IMG/VR virus record: IMGVR_UViG_3300027140_000003
Coordinates: 1 to 64,000 of that record
DNA: 64,000 nucleotides
Reading direction: 5' to 3' (one strand)
Source: a virus
Shown: positions 1 to 10,122 of the stretch, piece after piece
Layout of the letters: each line of letters begins with the position of its first letter
Numbering within the stretch: the first letter of the stretch is position 1
Position numbers and translations under genes: made by a program
Notes under the pieces: generated by a model
What the model was told of the DNA's origin: nothing
Databases searched by the model: none
What the model saw: the letters and a program-made list of their open reading frames with translations, nothing else

Positions 1-658
1 AGTCGGCATCGAATGGCTGAACGTCAGTACCAATAACTACACCAAGATTAGTTCTTGCAGCAAAGACGTCTGTCGAGCCAACTAAAGTTCTTCCAAATGC
101 AGTAAAAGGTGTAAGTGCTGCAGCAGCTGCACCAGTATAATATGGTAATCTATCTGCAATTGGCGTAGCTGTAGACAATGCTTGTAAATTGGAACTATAC
201 GCTTGAACGTCTGACCCGATCGCAACACCTAAGTTAGTTCTTGCATTCTGAGCAGTTGTAGCACCAGTACCACCAGCAGAAACTGGAATTGATCCACCAG
301 CGATAGTGATAGAACCTACAGATACTGGACCACTAAATGTAGCTCCAGCTCCAGTAAGAGCACCTGCAACTGTTAGCGCATTTACGCCAATATTACCAGA
401 TGTATCACGAGAAACGATAGAACTTTTATCCAGAGTTGTTGGAAGGGTTGAACTTGTGTTCATTCCATCCAGAGCATCTGCATCCAAGCCAGATCCTGCT
501 CCATCCACAGTCTTGATTTTTGTTAAAATATCAGCTGGGGTATAAGTAGCAGAAGGTAGTTTAGTTGCCAACTCATCATTTAAGTTGGTAAAGTTTCCAT
601 CAACTTCTGAGTTGGTAAGGGGTTGTCCCTTTGTTTGTCTTAAAACGAGTGTCGCCAT
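1..658 (-). CDS. Tail-fibre-like structural protein (C-terminus outside window)
   Basis: About 219 residues are visible and the frame runs open off the left edge. The N-terminus (MATLVLRQTKGQPLTNSEVD) is of the type that starts many T4-like fibre and structural proteins. The rest is Gly/Ala/Thr-rich and contains a repeated unit (ARTNLGVAIGSDVQ and ARTNLGVVIGTDVQ). It is probably a late virion protein acting in host recognition. The exact fibre is not identifiable. Start chosen at the ATG at 658, preceded by AAGGGAAAATA. Confidence 0.75.
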   Translation of the reverse strand, partial: MATLVLRQTKGQPLTNSEVDGNFTNLNDELATKLPSATYTPADILTKIKTVDGAGSGLDADALDGMNTSSTLPTTLDKSSIVSRDTSGNIGVNALTVAGALTGAGATFSGPVSVGSITIAGGSIPVSAGGTGATTAQNARTNLGVAIGSDVQAYSSNLQALSTATPIADRLPYYTGAAAAALTPFTAFGRTLVGSTDVFAARTNLGVVIGTDVQPFDAD

Positions 659-674
659 TATTTTCCCTTATTTT

Positions 675-908
675 TCAGCGATCTTTAATAAGCAATTCAT
701 GTAGCATTTGCTTAATCTCAGATATATCTGACTTTAGATTATTTATTTCTTCAGTCTGTTTTGCAATAAGTTCTTGTTCTTGTTCTTTTGCTCTACGACG
801 TGCCATATATTCTTCATATTCGACCATACTAGTATTTATGACTGCCTTGGAAGACATATCTCGTACTAGGTTTTCGTGACCAGATACCTTTAGGTAATTT
901 TGTTCCAT
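675..908 (-). CDS. Small charged coiled-coil protein between fibre and giant baseplate genes
   Basis: A 77-residue protein. The N-terminal half (MEQNYLKVSGHENLVRD) resembles a small protein commonly found next to structural genes in marine T4-like phages. The C-terminal half is Glu/Lys/Gln-rich and should form a coiled coil. The start at 908 is preferred over an upstream codon because it begins at the stop of the preceding gene. A late-promoter box sits inside it with an in-frame ATG at 827 placed as a possible leaderless start (see findings). Function unknown. Confidence 0.65.
   Translation of the reverse strand: MEQNYLKVSGHENLVRDMSSKAVINTSMVEYEEYMARRRAKEQEQELIAKQTEEINNLKSDISEIKQMLHELLIKDR
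827..840 (-). promoter_or_regulatory. Late promoter box CATAAATA inside small structural gene
   Basis: CATAAATA at 840-833 is followed by five bases and an in-frame ATG at 827. In T4 geometry that ATG would be at +1. It could give a 50-residue coiled-coil product from the C-terminal part of the gene. This is predicted from sequence only. Confidence 0.4.
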
Positions 909-909
909 A

Positions 910-3900
910 TTAGGCACACGCAATAATTCTTAGGTCTTTAATTCTTGGAATAGCAGATGTATTAACGGATTTCATAACCAGTTTAACCTGAACAGAATCA
1001 AATTGACTTAAATTAGCCAAAGAGTAATCTATGTCATAGAATGTTTCGTTCCCGTTTTCAACTTTAATAGGAGTAGAAACTGGAGTCGCTAAAGTATATT
1101 TAGTCTTATCCAGATTACCAGAAGACCCTAAAGAAGTCTTATAATAAACAGCAACATCAGACTGATTAGGTATATTAGCTGCAAATCTAATCTTCATGAA
1201 AGTAGATGGAAGAGCCAGCTTAATAGCCTTGGAAACATACTTAGAAACTGCGGAAGAACCTACTGGAGCGATCTCGTCAGTGAATAAATTGACTGTTGAA
1301 ATTGCAGTTCCAGAAACAGCATTCTCAGAAGTAAAGGTTACTCCAGAAACTGTAATAGTGCAGTTAGTTCCGTTGTCTGTTACATCAGTCACCAAGAACT
1401 GTCCACTATTTGCAGTAGTTGTAGAACCTTCTACTTTAATATACTGTCCAACTCCAATAGTCTGCATTAAACTTCTGATTGTTGAGACTGTAGAAGTTAA
1501 TGTAGAGCCAGAGAAACTAAACGCTCCAGTAGCTCCAGTGAATAACTGAGTGTAATCAGTTGGGGTTACATTAACATTAGTATGAGTCGGTGAGTTAATT
1601 CTATTTGAAATAGCCACTAAACTTATACGCTGTGTATCCAAAACTGGTGATAAAGAATCATTAGTTGAAGATAAGTTTACAGCGAAAGTTACTGATTTAT
1701 TACCTCCAGTAAATGTGTTTTCATTTATCTCAGAAGCAACAAGACGAGGGCTGTAGAAATAATTATTTTCATTGACCAAACAATCGCCAAATGAAATGTC
1801 TTGAACATATGGAGTTTCAGATCCATCAACAGATCTACCCGATGTAGTTTTCATTGAGTATGTTGTTGAAGTTTCTGAGAAGTTCTGAACTTGAGCGATT
1901 GGCATAACAGCATCATACTGCGTCTGTCCTGTGGCTCTTACAGTTACTCCACCAAAATAACCAGTCTTAGTTGCAGAAGTTCCTGTAGTAATTGTGTAAG
2001 AATCTAGATCGATGTTGCTTACAAACCAAGAACCATTTAACTCAGCAGCTGGGATTCCATTTAATGTTCCAGCTACACCAGAGATAGTTACTTTAGCGCC
2101 ATCTGTTAGACCATGATTGTTCTGCCATACACGAATAATATTCGAGCCAGCAGTCATTTGGAATGGATCGTTTTCTAAAGTTGTATATGGAAGAACATCA
2201 TTTACAAACTGAACAGTTCCAACACCTGATGTATCAAACTTAGCTTTGTAAATTGTAAACATCAAGTCTTGTGTTTGATCGGTTGTCCAAGTAGATGCGT
2301 TCTGTGACTTAAACAATGATCCAAGATATGGTTGCTCAGAAATAGTTCTACTTGTTCCTGGAACAGTATCACCAAGTTGAGAAATCCAAACTTTATATTT
2401 GTTAGAATCAGAAATTAACACGATACAATACTCAGATCCGTCTTGTACGAATACAGGAGATGGGAATCTGAATGATGTTGGTGTATCGAACGATGGAGTT
2501 GCAACGCCATCCAAATCAACCATGTTAGTTGATAGATTAACTTGTTCTGGACGTAGAGTTACACGTGAGAATGGAAGAACACGCTTACCTGGATATCCAT
2601 TCACAACTTCACGAATCTCCAATGTAACAGGGATAGCTGTATCTTTTGTTGCAAAGAATATGTCTACCTTAGTTAAGAATGCACCACCCTTGTTATCAAT
2701 CAAGAATGTTTGAGCAAGTGGGTCATACCAACCAGTGTCAGATAAGACACGGGATGATGTTTCGATAATAGTTCTACTATCTTGTACAACGTTCTGGACC
2801 AACTCAGCATTACGAACTGCATTAACAGTTGCTTGTTTAGTTTCAACAATACCTTCTGCTCTATATTGCGCACGACCACGGGAAGTGAATTCTCCATTAG
2901 CAGTATTGCTGTCAACAAGTTTAAACTCACGTGATCCAGTGCGGAAACGAATTGAGTCTGTATTTGGAATTTTGAACAATAAGTTTACGTCGCCACTCTT
3001 ATTAGTTCTAATACTTCCACCAGTTGTATTTAAAGTGATAGAGTTAATAACGCCAACTGCGTTAGAAACAGAACCAGTAATTTGTTCATTAGTCTGGAAT
3101 GTTCCTTTAATGTTAACTACCCATAATGACTTGGTGTTAGTGTCATAGTCTAACTCTGTTCCAACTACAACAGCAGTAGCATCGCTTGTAACACCTCTAA
3201 TGTAGTCACCACGATTTAAACAAACTTGCGAATCACCATTGATACGACGTGCTTCTTCAGCAGCAATACCACCTACGTTTGTTGATGCATCAAAAGTTCC
3301 GCTGGTAATAGTGTAAGTGATTTTAGAAGCTGGTGTGCAATATGAAGCGATGTCAACATCATCAAAATATGGATAGAAACGAGTCAATGGTTTTAGACCA
3401 CGAACTTGAACAAGAATATTTCTTGAACGAATGTATGGAATAACAGCAGTTGATAGCACACGATCTGCGACAACTTGTTTGTCAATCTTAGCAACGATAT
3501 CTGTTTTGATTCCAGATCTTGTTTGTCCTACCTGAGTAGCTGTAAGTTCAGCAGTAACCCAGCGTCTTGCGCCACCACCAGAACTACCAAAGTTTGCACT
3601 AACTGTTCCAAACGCACCACCAAAATTAACAGATCCAGAGTTTGCGTTAGCAAAACCGAATGTTCCACTAACTTGTTGTCCAGTCCATTGAGTTTGCCAT
3701 GCATTCCAAACTGTGCCTAAAGCTCCAGCTTTTTCAGCAAGAGCATTGATAGTTGAGAAATTACCTTCTACGTTGTTAATAATATCTGGGCGACGATCAG
3801 TTTCAAACCAGTCGTCAGTTTGAGGATTTAATTTAACATCACCGATAAATGTGAATACTGCGAATGGGTTAATGTTTTCCAAACGAGAAGCGAACTGTTG

Positions 3901-6900
3901 TTTAACCAATTCAACATCTTCGATAATTGGTAGAGTAATCACATCCCCATATTGAGCATATTTTGCTGCAGCACGAGCAGAGTTGGTAGACGCTTTCTCA
4001 ATAAGGTTTACGTTTTTCATTGTAAAGAATGGGCGTAACTCTCCTTTGTTCATGTCAACTGAACAACGATAATCTACAGATTCCGCTGCACCAATTCCAT
4101 GACCAGTAAAATTGTCAACAATAAATCCGTTTTTCATTCTATCCATACCAGTAGAATCTTGAATCTTCAATGATTCAGTTTGTTGTTCTAGTAGAGATAA
4201 AGAAGTGTAATATTCTAGATTGTCGATACGCTTTTCTAATTTACCGATGTCACGCATTGTATAGCGTTTATTGTCGATAGAGTCAATAATTACATTATTG
4301 TTTGTTGTATCAAATGTATATGGAGCAAGTGTTAACTTATAAAGAACCATACCTGTTGATGAATCTTCAGCATCACCTGGATTAATTGAAGATGTACCAG
4401 AGATATTAAAGAAATTGCCATTTACATCAACAGCAATCTTTTCTTTTCTTGCCAAATAATAAGTGAAGTCTGTGGTAATGTTGGAACCACGTCTTGGTAA
4501 TTGAGTTATTGAACTAAATGATACACCATCATCATCAATTCTTGGACGGAAATCTAAACCATCACGTAAATCTGATGGAATCTGTGAGTAAGAGATAGTT
4601 GCAGGATATGAATTAACACTGCAATAGTCACCAACAGAATGTGTAAAGTATTCAAAGGTTACTTGAATAGGTGCTGATGGTGGAGCATATGTATCTTTTA
4701 GTACAATTCTTCCAAGATCATAATGAGTTGCTCGTTGACCATTATCAAAATCATAACGATCTGAAATGTCAATTGTATAAGAACCTGATGGTGAAGAGAA
4801 GGATCCAGAATCCATCTTAACACTATTGATCTTCCAGCAATCTGCCTTACCTAAAGATAAAATAGTTGGTGTTGCAGTTGCTTGAGTAGTAAATGATACA
4901 GTTGCACCAGTTACGTGAGTTTTAGTTTTCTCAGTAGAACTAGAACCAGTTTTATTTACAGTTGCAACGATAGTACATTGTTTTCCATCGTTTGCATTTC
5001 CTACGTTAATAACAGCAGAACTTCCTGTTACAGTTACGCTATTGATTGGAAGAACATCGCCATTATCATTTCTGGTTACAATAAAGTTTCCAGTAACAGC
5101 GCCAGATGCAAATGTTCCAGAAGCAGCATTAATATTAATGTTACCTGACGCAACAGTTTCTGTGTATACTGCTGAAACTGTATACGCAGTATCATTTGTT
5201 GCTAAAGCACTTCTTAAAGAACGAACTGTACTGTAAGGTAGAGAGAATACAGTTTTCTCTAAGTTAGTCGCTAATATATTTGTCTTCACTAAACTAAATG
5301 CAGCATTTGTCGCAGTTAAAGAAGCTGAGATTGTTAATGATGTTTGAGAAGCGACTGCTGTAACTCTATAAGAAGCACCATTAACATAAATGTAATCACC
5401 GACAACTAATTGTGTCAAGAAAGAAGTACCATTACCTGTCACTGTTGTTCCAGCAGCAGTTACAGAACCGATTAATGGAGTAGTTATTGGGTTAATGTCA
5501 GCAGTGAATCCCCAAGAATTTAGCCCAATAGATTTAACGTTACGAGAGAACTCTTTACCTGCGTTCAAATTAACATCATATAAAAACAACTTATATGTTG
5601 CAGTATTAGAACCGATAGAACCATTGTCCCATTCAATTGCACGAACACGTGCAGTACCGATAATAGTTCCTGCTTCAGTACCACGTGTGGTTGTTAATTG
5701 ATCTCTTAGGTTTACAACAGAGTTGTAAATGATTGGAGGAATCTTACATAGATTAGTTACTGTTACATAACTTCCCAATTCAGCAGAAATAAACGCATTA
5801 TCTGCTTGGGCATATTCACGTGACTTGTTGACAGAAACATATTCTGTGGCGATCTTTTCAATCTCATATCCACGAACATATGCTTTTCCTGGTTCTAAAC
5901 CGATTGCAAGTTTAGACTCATCTCCGTTTTTGTAAATACCACGATTATATTGAGGGGTTAATGTATATTCCCACTGAATACCAGTAGAACCTGGACCATC
6001 ATATGCGATACCTGTAGTATGCACTGGCGCAGTAGTAACTGATGTTCCGCTATTCTTAGCTACATACGTTTTACCTGCGTTAGTTACAATGTCGCCGATT
6101 AAGAATGCAGTGTTTTGTGTCCATGCGCCACGATCATTGTTACGGTGCTCACGAATATCGATGTTAAAGTTTCTTACTGTATAATCGCCAGACTCGTCAT
6201 ATGTACGACGAGCCAATGTTTGTTCTAAAACAGAGTATTCTGTCTTAGTAGTAATCTTTTTATTGACACCATCTTCAACTCTTAGTAACTCAATAAAACT
6301 TGCGTCTGAAGCTGACTCTAAAGAGATCTTCTTTAGAGTTAAGTCGATATAATAACGATGCGATCCTGGAGCAGCATAGTTGTAGCTGTTTTGAGCATTA
6401 TCCAACAACGTAGCATCTTCTTCAGGAGTTACAATTTTTTCTTCTACATTCAAGCCAACACGATATGATGGCGTGTTGCTATATTTGTCAAGAATTATAG
6501 AATGGGATTCTACAAGAACGAAGAATCCATTAACATAATAAACACCACGCTCGATAGAAACGATAGAACCAATACCAGTTGGGTTTTCTGCTACAGCCTG
6601 AAAAGAATATAAATTATCTTCTGTTGAGATTACCTCGCCAGCAGCAAATACTTTTGTAGTTCCATTGTTACCAGAGTCTTTATAACGAATATAAATGGTT
6701 GATGGTTCATTTTGCTCAGCACTCTGAACCTTAATTACTTCTGCTTTAAGGTTTGAATTGGCACCAACAATAACCTTATTGTTAAGGCTATCTAAAAATG
6801 TCTCTACAGCAATACCATTGTACAATGGCTGCAATTTAACATATTGCGCATTCGTATCAATTGATATTTGTCCAGGTAGAACCATAGCACCCTGTTTGAA

Positions 6901-7059
6901 GATATTATCTCCATGGCGCTGGATCTGTTTCTGCAGAATACTCTGCATTTGCGTGAGTTCACGAGCCTGTAAAGCGAAACTTGGGCGGAACAGAATTCTG
7001 TAGAATTTACTGTTCTCGTTATAGTCATCATTATATGGTTCGGTATTGAAATCGATCAT
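910..7059 (-). CDS. Giant tail/baseplate structural protein, DUF4815-like N-terminus
   Basis: A 2049-residue late structural protein. The first several hundred residues (MIDFNTEPYNDDYNENSKFY, then RPSFALQARELTQMQ) match my recollection of the DUF4815 family of large T4-like structural proteins. The rest is beta-rich, Ser/Thr/Asn-rich sequence with Ig-like or fibre-like stretches. Its place next to gp8-like and fibre genes suggests a baseplate periphery or fibre-network protein. It has no transmembrane segment and no visible enzymatic motif. An AATAAATA late box lies 27 bases before the ATG. Confidence 0.75.
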   Translation of the reverse strand: MIDFNTEPYNDDYNENSKFYRILFRPSFALQARELTQMQSILQKQIQRHGDNIFKQGAMVLPGQISIDTNAQYVKLQPLYNGIAVETFLDSLNNKVIVGANSNLKAEVIKVQSAEQNEPSTIYIRYKDSGNNGTTKVFAAGEVISTEDNLYSFQAVAENPTGIGSIVSIERGVYYVNGFFVLVESHSIILDKYSNTPSYRVGLNVEEKIVTPEEDATLLDNAQNSYNYAAPGSHRYYIDLTLKKISLESASDASFIELLRVEDGVNKKITTKTEYSVLEQTLARRTYDESGDYTVRNFNIDIREHRNNDRGAWTQNTAFLIGDIVTNAGKTYVAKNSGTSVTTAPVHTTGIAYDGPGSTGIQWEYTLTPQYNRGIYKNGDESKLAIGLEPGKAYVRGYEIEKIATEYVSVNKSREYAQADNAFISAELGSYVTVTNLCKIPPIIYNSVVNLRDQLTTTRGTEAGTIIGTARVRAIEWDNGSIGSNTATYKLFLYDVNLNAGKEFSRNVKSIGLNSWGFTADINPITTPLIGSVTAAGTTVTGNGTSFLTQLVVGDYIYVNGASYRVTAVASQTSLTISASLTATNAAFSLVKTNILATNLEKTVFSLPYSTVRSLRSALATNDTAYTVSAVYTETVASGNININAASGTFASGAVTGNFIVTRNDNGDVLPINSVTVTGSSAVINVGNANDGKQCTIVATVNKTGSSSTEKTKTHVTGATVSFTTQATATPTILSLGKADCWKINSVKMDSGSFSSPSGSYTIDISDRYDFDNGQRATHYDLGRIVLKDTYAPPSAPIQVTFEYFTHSVGDYCSVNSYPATISYSQIPSDLRDGLDFRPRIDDDGVSFSSITQLPRRGSNITTDFTYYLARKEKIAVDVNGNFFNISGTSSINPGDAEDSSTGMVLYKLTLAPYTFDTTNNNVIIDSIDNKRYTMRDIGKLEKRIDNLEYYTSLSLLEQQTESLKIQDSTGMDRMKNGFIVDNFTGHGIGAAESVDYRCSVDMNKGELRPFFTMKNVNLIEKASTNSARAAAKYAQYGDVITLPIIEDVELVKQQFASRLENINPFAVFTFIGDVKLNPQTDDWFETDRRPDIINNVEGNFSTINALAEKAGALGTVWNAWQTQWTGQQVSGTFGFANANSGSVNFGGAFGTVSANFGSSGGGARRWVTAELTATQVGQTRSGIKTDIVAKIDKQVVADRVLSTAVIPYIRSRNILVQVRGLKPLTRFYPYFDDVDIASYCTPASKITYTITSGTFDASTNVGGIAAEEARRINGDSQVCLNRGDYIRGVTSDATAVVVGTELDYDTNTKSLWVVNIKGTFQTNEQITGSVSNAVGVINSITLNTTGGSIRTNKSGDVNLLFKIPNTDSIRFRTGSREFKLVDSNTANGEFTSRGRAQYRAEGIVETKQATVNAVRNAELVQNVVQDSRTIIETSSRVLSDTGWYDPLAQTFLIDNKGGAFLTKVDIFFATKDTAIPVTLEIREVVNGYPGKRVLPFSRVTLRPEQVNLSTNMVDLDGVATPSFDTPTSFRFPSPVFVQDGSEYCIVLISDSNKYKVWISQLGDTVPGTSRTISEQPYLGSLFKSQNASTWTTDQTQDLMFTIYKAKFDTSGVGTVQFVNDVLPYTTLENDPFQMTAGSNIIRVWQNNHGLTDGAKVTISGVAGTLNGIPAAELNGSWFVSNIDLDSYTITTGTSATKTGYFGGVTVRATGQTQYDAVMPIAQVQNFSETSTTYSMKTTSGRSVDGSETPYVQDISFGDCLVNENNYFYSPRLVASEINENTFTGGNKSVTFAVNLSSTNDSLSPVLDTQRISLVAISNRINSPTHTNVNVTPTDYTQLFTGATGAFSFSGSTLTSTVSTIRSLMQTIGVGQYIKVEGSTTTANSGQFLVTDVTDNGTNCTITVSGVTFTSENAVSGTAISTVNLFTDEIAPVGSSAVSKYVSKAIKLALPSTFMKIRFAANIPNQSDVAVYYKTSLGSSGNLDKTKYTLATPVSTPIKVENGNETFYDIDYSLANLSQFDSVQVKLVMKSVNTSAIPRIKDLRIIACA

Positions 7060-7085
7060 CTTTTACTCTTTTAGTTAATTACTAT

Positions 7086-7093
7086 TATTTATT
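7086..7093 (-). promoter_or_regulatory. Late promoter box AATAAATA
   Basis: AATAAATA on the minus strand overlaps the stop of the gp8-like gene and precedes the giant structural gene at 7059. It fits the T4-type late -10 pattern with a leader of about 21 bases. Confidence 0.45.
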
Positions 7094-9656
7094 AGAATTT
7101 TATAACAGTTCTAAGAGTTACTGTTTGGTCTGCTGTTGGCGTAAATGCTTGCTTATTATCAATGAAAAGCATATCACCAGAATATTTATCTACTGTTGGC
7201 AGAGTTAAACCAGAAACTGTAAAACTTTGTGATGCGTCATTTGTTAAAACAGAACCTACTGTTGGTATAGCATTGTCTAAAGATTGTAATAATGCTGAGT
7301 TCGAGTTTAGGTTAACAATTCTAAATTTTGATCCAGTATTAGCCAAATATACAGTTTGATCTTTGGCAAAATTGTTAGTATTGATTGTTCCAGTAACAAC
7401 GAAACACGCAGATGCTAACGTAGAATCTAAAGAATATGTTGATGCATACTTTCTTGGGTTTTTGATAATGCCGATTTGACGGAAATCGTTATTCACATCA
7501 AATCCTTGGTTTTTATCTCTGGAGATACTTGAATAGAACATTAACGATCTTGTATAAAGACCATTAATTGAGTCTTTTCCATGTCCGCCAAAGTCAGTCA
7601 TAATTGCTCTTGCTGTGGCACCGAAACCAGAACCTGTAATTGTAACTCTTGCCCAGCGATATCCTTGACCATAATTAGTCATACGGATTTTTTTAATCTT
7701 ACCGTTTTCTGTAATAGCTTCTGCAGCTGCGCCAGTACCATCACCTTCAATAGTTATTGTTGCTCCAGCATAACCAAATCCACCAGATATAACTTTAATA
7801 GACATAATACGTCCATCAATAGTCAACAATTCGGTGTTGGCTTGTAAAGTTGAAACGTCGCCTGGAGAAAGGTCTGCAGAAATTTCTGCGTTATCACCAT
7901 CGCCATCTACAGTTAAGTTTGCATATGTATAACCGATACCACCATCATCAATCTGAATACCAACTAATTCACCATTACTTAACAATGGTAGTAATTTAGC
8001 TTCTGATTTAACACCAGAAAGATATCCTGTTGCGCCAGTTCCAGTAGTTGAGTTAATAGTTAGGTTCGGTAGAACTGAATAACCAGTTCCATATCTAAGA
8101 ATAACTGTTCCTGATGCTGGGCGACCAACGTACTGTAATGTTGCAGTTCCACTTGACGCAGATCCTGATGTATGAGTAGGAGCTACACTACCTGTAGTTC
8201 CTGCGGTAGTAACAGTATAAAGTCTGTTAGCCACATAAACTTGTTGCTGTAATGTTAATGATGTTGCTGCTGTCCATGCAGTACCAAAACTAACAGTTGG
8301 TGTAGATGTATAATCATCACCAGAGTTTGTAATAACTGTGGTTTGAACAGATGTTCCCATCATAATAACAGAGCCAGTAGCACCACTTCCGCCACCACCA
8401 CTAAATGAAACTGATGGAGCAGAAGTATAACCTAATCCGCCATCTGTCATTACAACTTCTCTGACAGCGCCAATAAGATTAATTGCTGTCACTGTACCAG
8501 ACGTAACAGTTGCTGTAGCTCTTACTGTTGTTCCAATATATTTTAAAGCAGCTGTTCCGTTGGAGATAATACCAGATCCATGAGTTGGTGCAGGCGACGC
8601 TAAAGTCCCTGGAAGTGTAACTTCATAGATGTTGTTGTTATGTCTAAATCTTTGTCCAAGTAACACATTAATATTTGCTGCCCAAGTTGTAGCAGCAAAA
8701 GGTGGATCTATTTCTACTGTTGCATTTATGTATCCAGATCCATTGGATGATAAGTTAGTTCCAATAATAAACAATGGGTCTAATTCTCTAGATCCGTCAC
8801 CTTGTACAGAAATGTTCGCATAAGTATAATTTTGCCCACGTTTTTCAATTTTAACTGTTTGTATTGCTCCACTAGAATAAAACTGTGGTCTTAATGCTGT
8901 AACAACTGGCATATATGTATCAGTCAAAAACTTATTACGTAGCGCAATAGGAATACTATACATATATTTCCACATATATCCGTCTGGCATAATTACTGGA
9001 TCAACAGTAGTACCAACAGGTTTATATGTAGATTGTGCATTATTATTGTTATCTAAACATTTGTATACGTTATATTCATCAGTAACCACATAGAAGTTAC
9101 ATTCTTCCATAGCCTGTTTACCAGAATATGATATTGGAAGGACTGCTGTTGCAGCAACACCTTCTCCACCGCCACCTGTAATAGTTACTGTTGGTGTACT
9201 AGTGTATCCACGACCTGGATTTGTTAATTCTATCTCAATTACAATACCGTTTGCAATATAAGCAGTTGCAGTAGCACCTGAGCCACCACCTCCAGTGATT
9301 GTTACTGTTGGTGGATCAGCGAAGCCATATCCACCAGAAATTAAATTAATGCCATCTAATTCATCAGAATAATGATCGTCATACATATCATATATTCTAC
9401 CACTCTCCCAATTTCTTCTTTCAACAATAAACGCTACGTCAGTTGAACGAATCTCTTTCATAGTGATTATTTCATTGCGTGTTTTTAAATCATAATCAAG
9501 AGAATTAACTGGGAATGGAGGTTCCAACTCTTGAGCCCACTGAAGAGTTTTCCCTAAAAAATAATAATATTTGGCTGTGCGATTCTGAATCTCATTATAG
9601 AGACCTTTCGCAATTGAGTTGTGCAACCCAGATTTTAATAGTGCTGAAGATGCCAT
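7092..9656 (-). CDS. Baseplate wedge protein, gp8-like with Gly-rich repeat expansion
   Basis: An 854-residue protein. The N-terminus (MASSALLKSGLHNSIAKGLY, then FLGKTLQWAQ) is characteristic of the T4-like gp8 wedge subunit, which in T4 is only 334 residues. The extra length comes from repeats of the pattern GYTSTPTVTITGGGGSGATA, spread through roughly residues 105-620. These look like inserted beta-solenoid or Ig-like decorations. The C-terminus returns to gp8-like sequence. It lies between a small tail gene and the baseplate gene at 10123, matching wedge-gene order. Confidence 0.7.
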   Translation of the reverse strand: MASSALLKSGLHNSIAKGLYNEIQNRTAKYYYFLGKTLQWAQELEPPFPVNSLDYDLKTRNEIITMKEIRSTDVAFIVERRNWESGRIYDMYDDHYSDELDGINLISGGYGFADPPTVTITGGGGSGATATAYIANGIVIEIELTNPGRGYTSTPTVTITGGGGEGVAATAVLPISYSGKQAMEECNFYVVTDEYNVYKCLDNNNNAQSTYKPVGTTVDPVIMPDGYMWKYMYSIPIALRNKFLTDTYMPVVTALRPQFYSSGAIQTVKIEKRGQNYTYANISVQGDGSRELDPLFIIGTNLSSNGSGYINATVEIDPPFAATTWAANINVLLGQRFRHNNNIYEVTLPGTLASPAPTHGSGIISNGTAALKYIGTTVRATATVTSGTVTAINLIGAVREVVMTDGGLGYTSAPSVSFSGGGGSGATGSVIMMGTSVQTTVITNSGDDYTSTPTVSFGTAWTAATSLTLQQQVYVANRLYTVTTAGTTGSVAPTHTSGSASSGTATLQYVGRPASGTVILRYGTGYSVLPNLTINSTTGTGATGYLSGVKSEAKLLPLLSNGELVGIQIDDGGIGYTYANLTVDGDGDNAEISADLSPGDVSTLQANTELLTIDGRIMSIKVISGGFGYAGATITIEGDGTGAAAEAITENGKIKKIRMTNYGQGYRWARVTITGSGFGATARAIMTDFGGHGKDSINGLYTRSLMFYSSISRDKNQGFDVNNDFRQIGIIKNPRKYASTYSLDSTLASACFVVTGTINTNNFAKDQTVYLANTGSKFRIVNLNSNSALLQSLDNAIPTVGSVLTNDASQSFTVSGLTLPTVDKYSGDMLFIDNKQAFTPTADQTVTLRTVIKF

Positions 9657-9669
9657 TTAATTTTTTCTT

Positions 9670-10113
9670 TTAGCTTACGGTAATAACCCAAGTGATAGCG
9701 ATGCTGTCACCTGCTGCTTTATTAACTACAGGGAATGTTGTTCTACAGAGCATAGTTCCTGCTGAGTTTGCATTTAAAATACCTGCTTCAGTAATTGCTC
9801 CAGTACCAGTACCAGCTGGGAAAGTTGCAGTGGCAGTTACAGTTGCGCCACTAGAAGAGAAAGAAGCCAAGGTAACACGACCAGCTTCAGTTCCTAAAAC
9901 AGAATCTGCCACTGCAGGGGTTGCAGTTCCAGTTCCGATTGCCATATGTGACATTACGTTAGTTCCAGAACCTACCATGCGAGCAGCAATATATTGTTTA
10001 CCTGCTGTTACAACTAAGTTTGGAACATTAATTACGTCTTTAATTTTACCGTCAGCATTTTTGTGAATGATGGTTAATTCACCCTTCATTTTTAGATTTT
10101 CATTTAAGTCCAT
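9670..10113 (-). CDS. Small tail/baseplate beta-rich protein
   Basis: A 147-residue Ala/Thr/Gly-rich protein with no hydrophobic segment. The pattern MKGELTIIHKNADGKIKDV and an ending TFPVVNKAAGDSIAITW is widespread among phage tail-fibre or virion-decoration proteins. A strong Shine-Dalgarno sequence (AGGAGATATAA) precedes the ATG. Co-directional with gp8-like and gp6 genes, so probably a virion component. Exact role not assignable. Confidence 0.6.
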   Translation of the reverse strand: MDLNENLKMKGELTIIHKNADGKIKDVINVPNLVVTAGKQYIAARMVGSGTNVMSHMAIGTGTATPAVADSVLGTEAGRVTLASFSSSGATVTATATFPAGTGTGAITEAGILNANSAGTMLCRTTFPVVNKAAGDSIAITWVITVS

Positions 10114-10122
10114 TTATATCTC

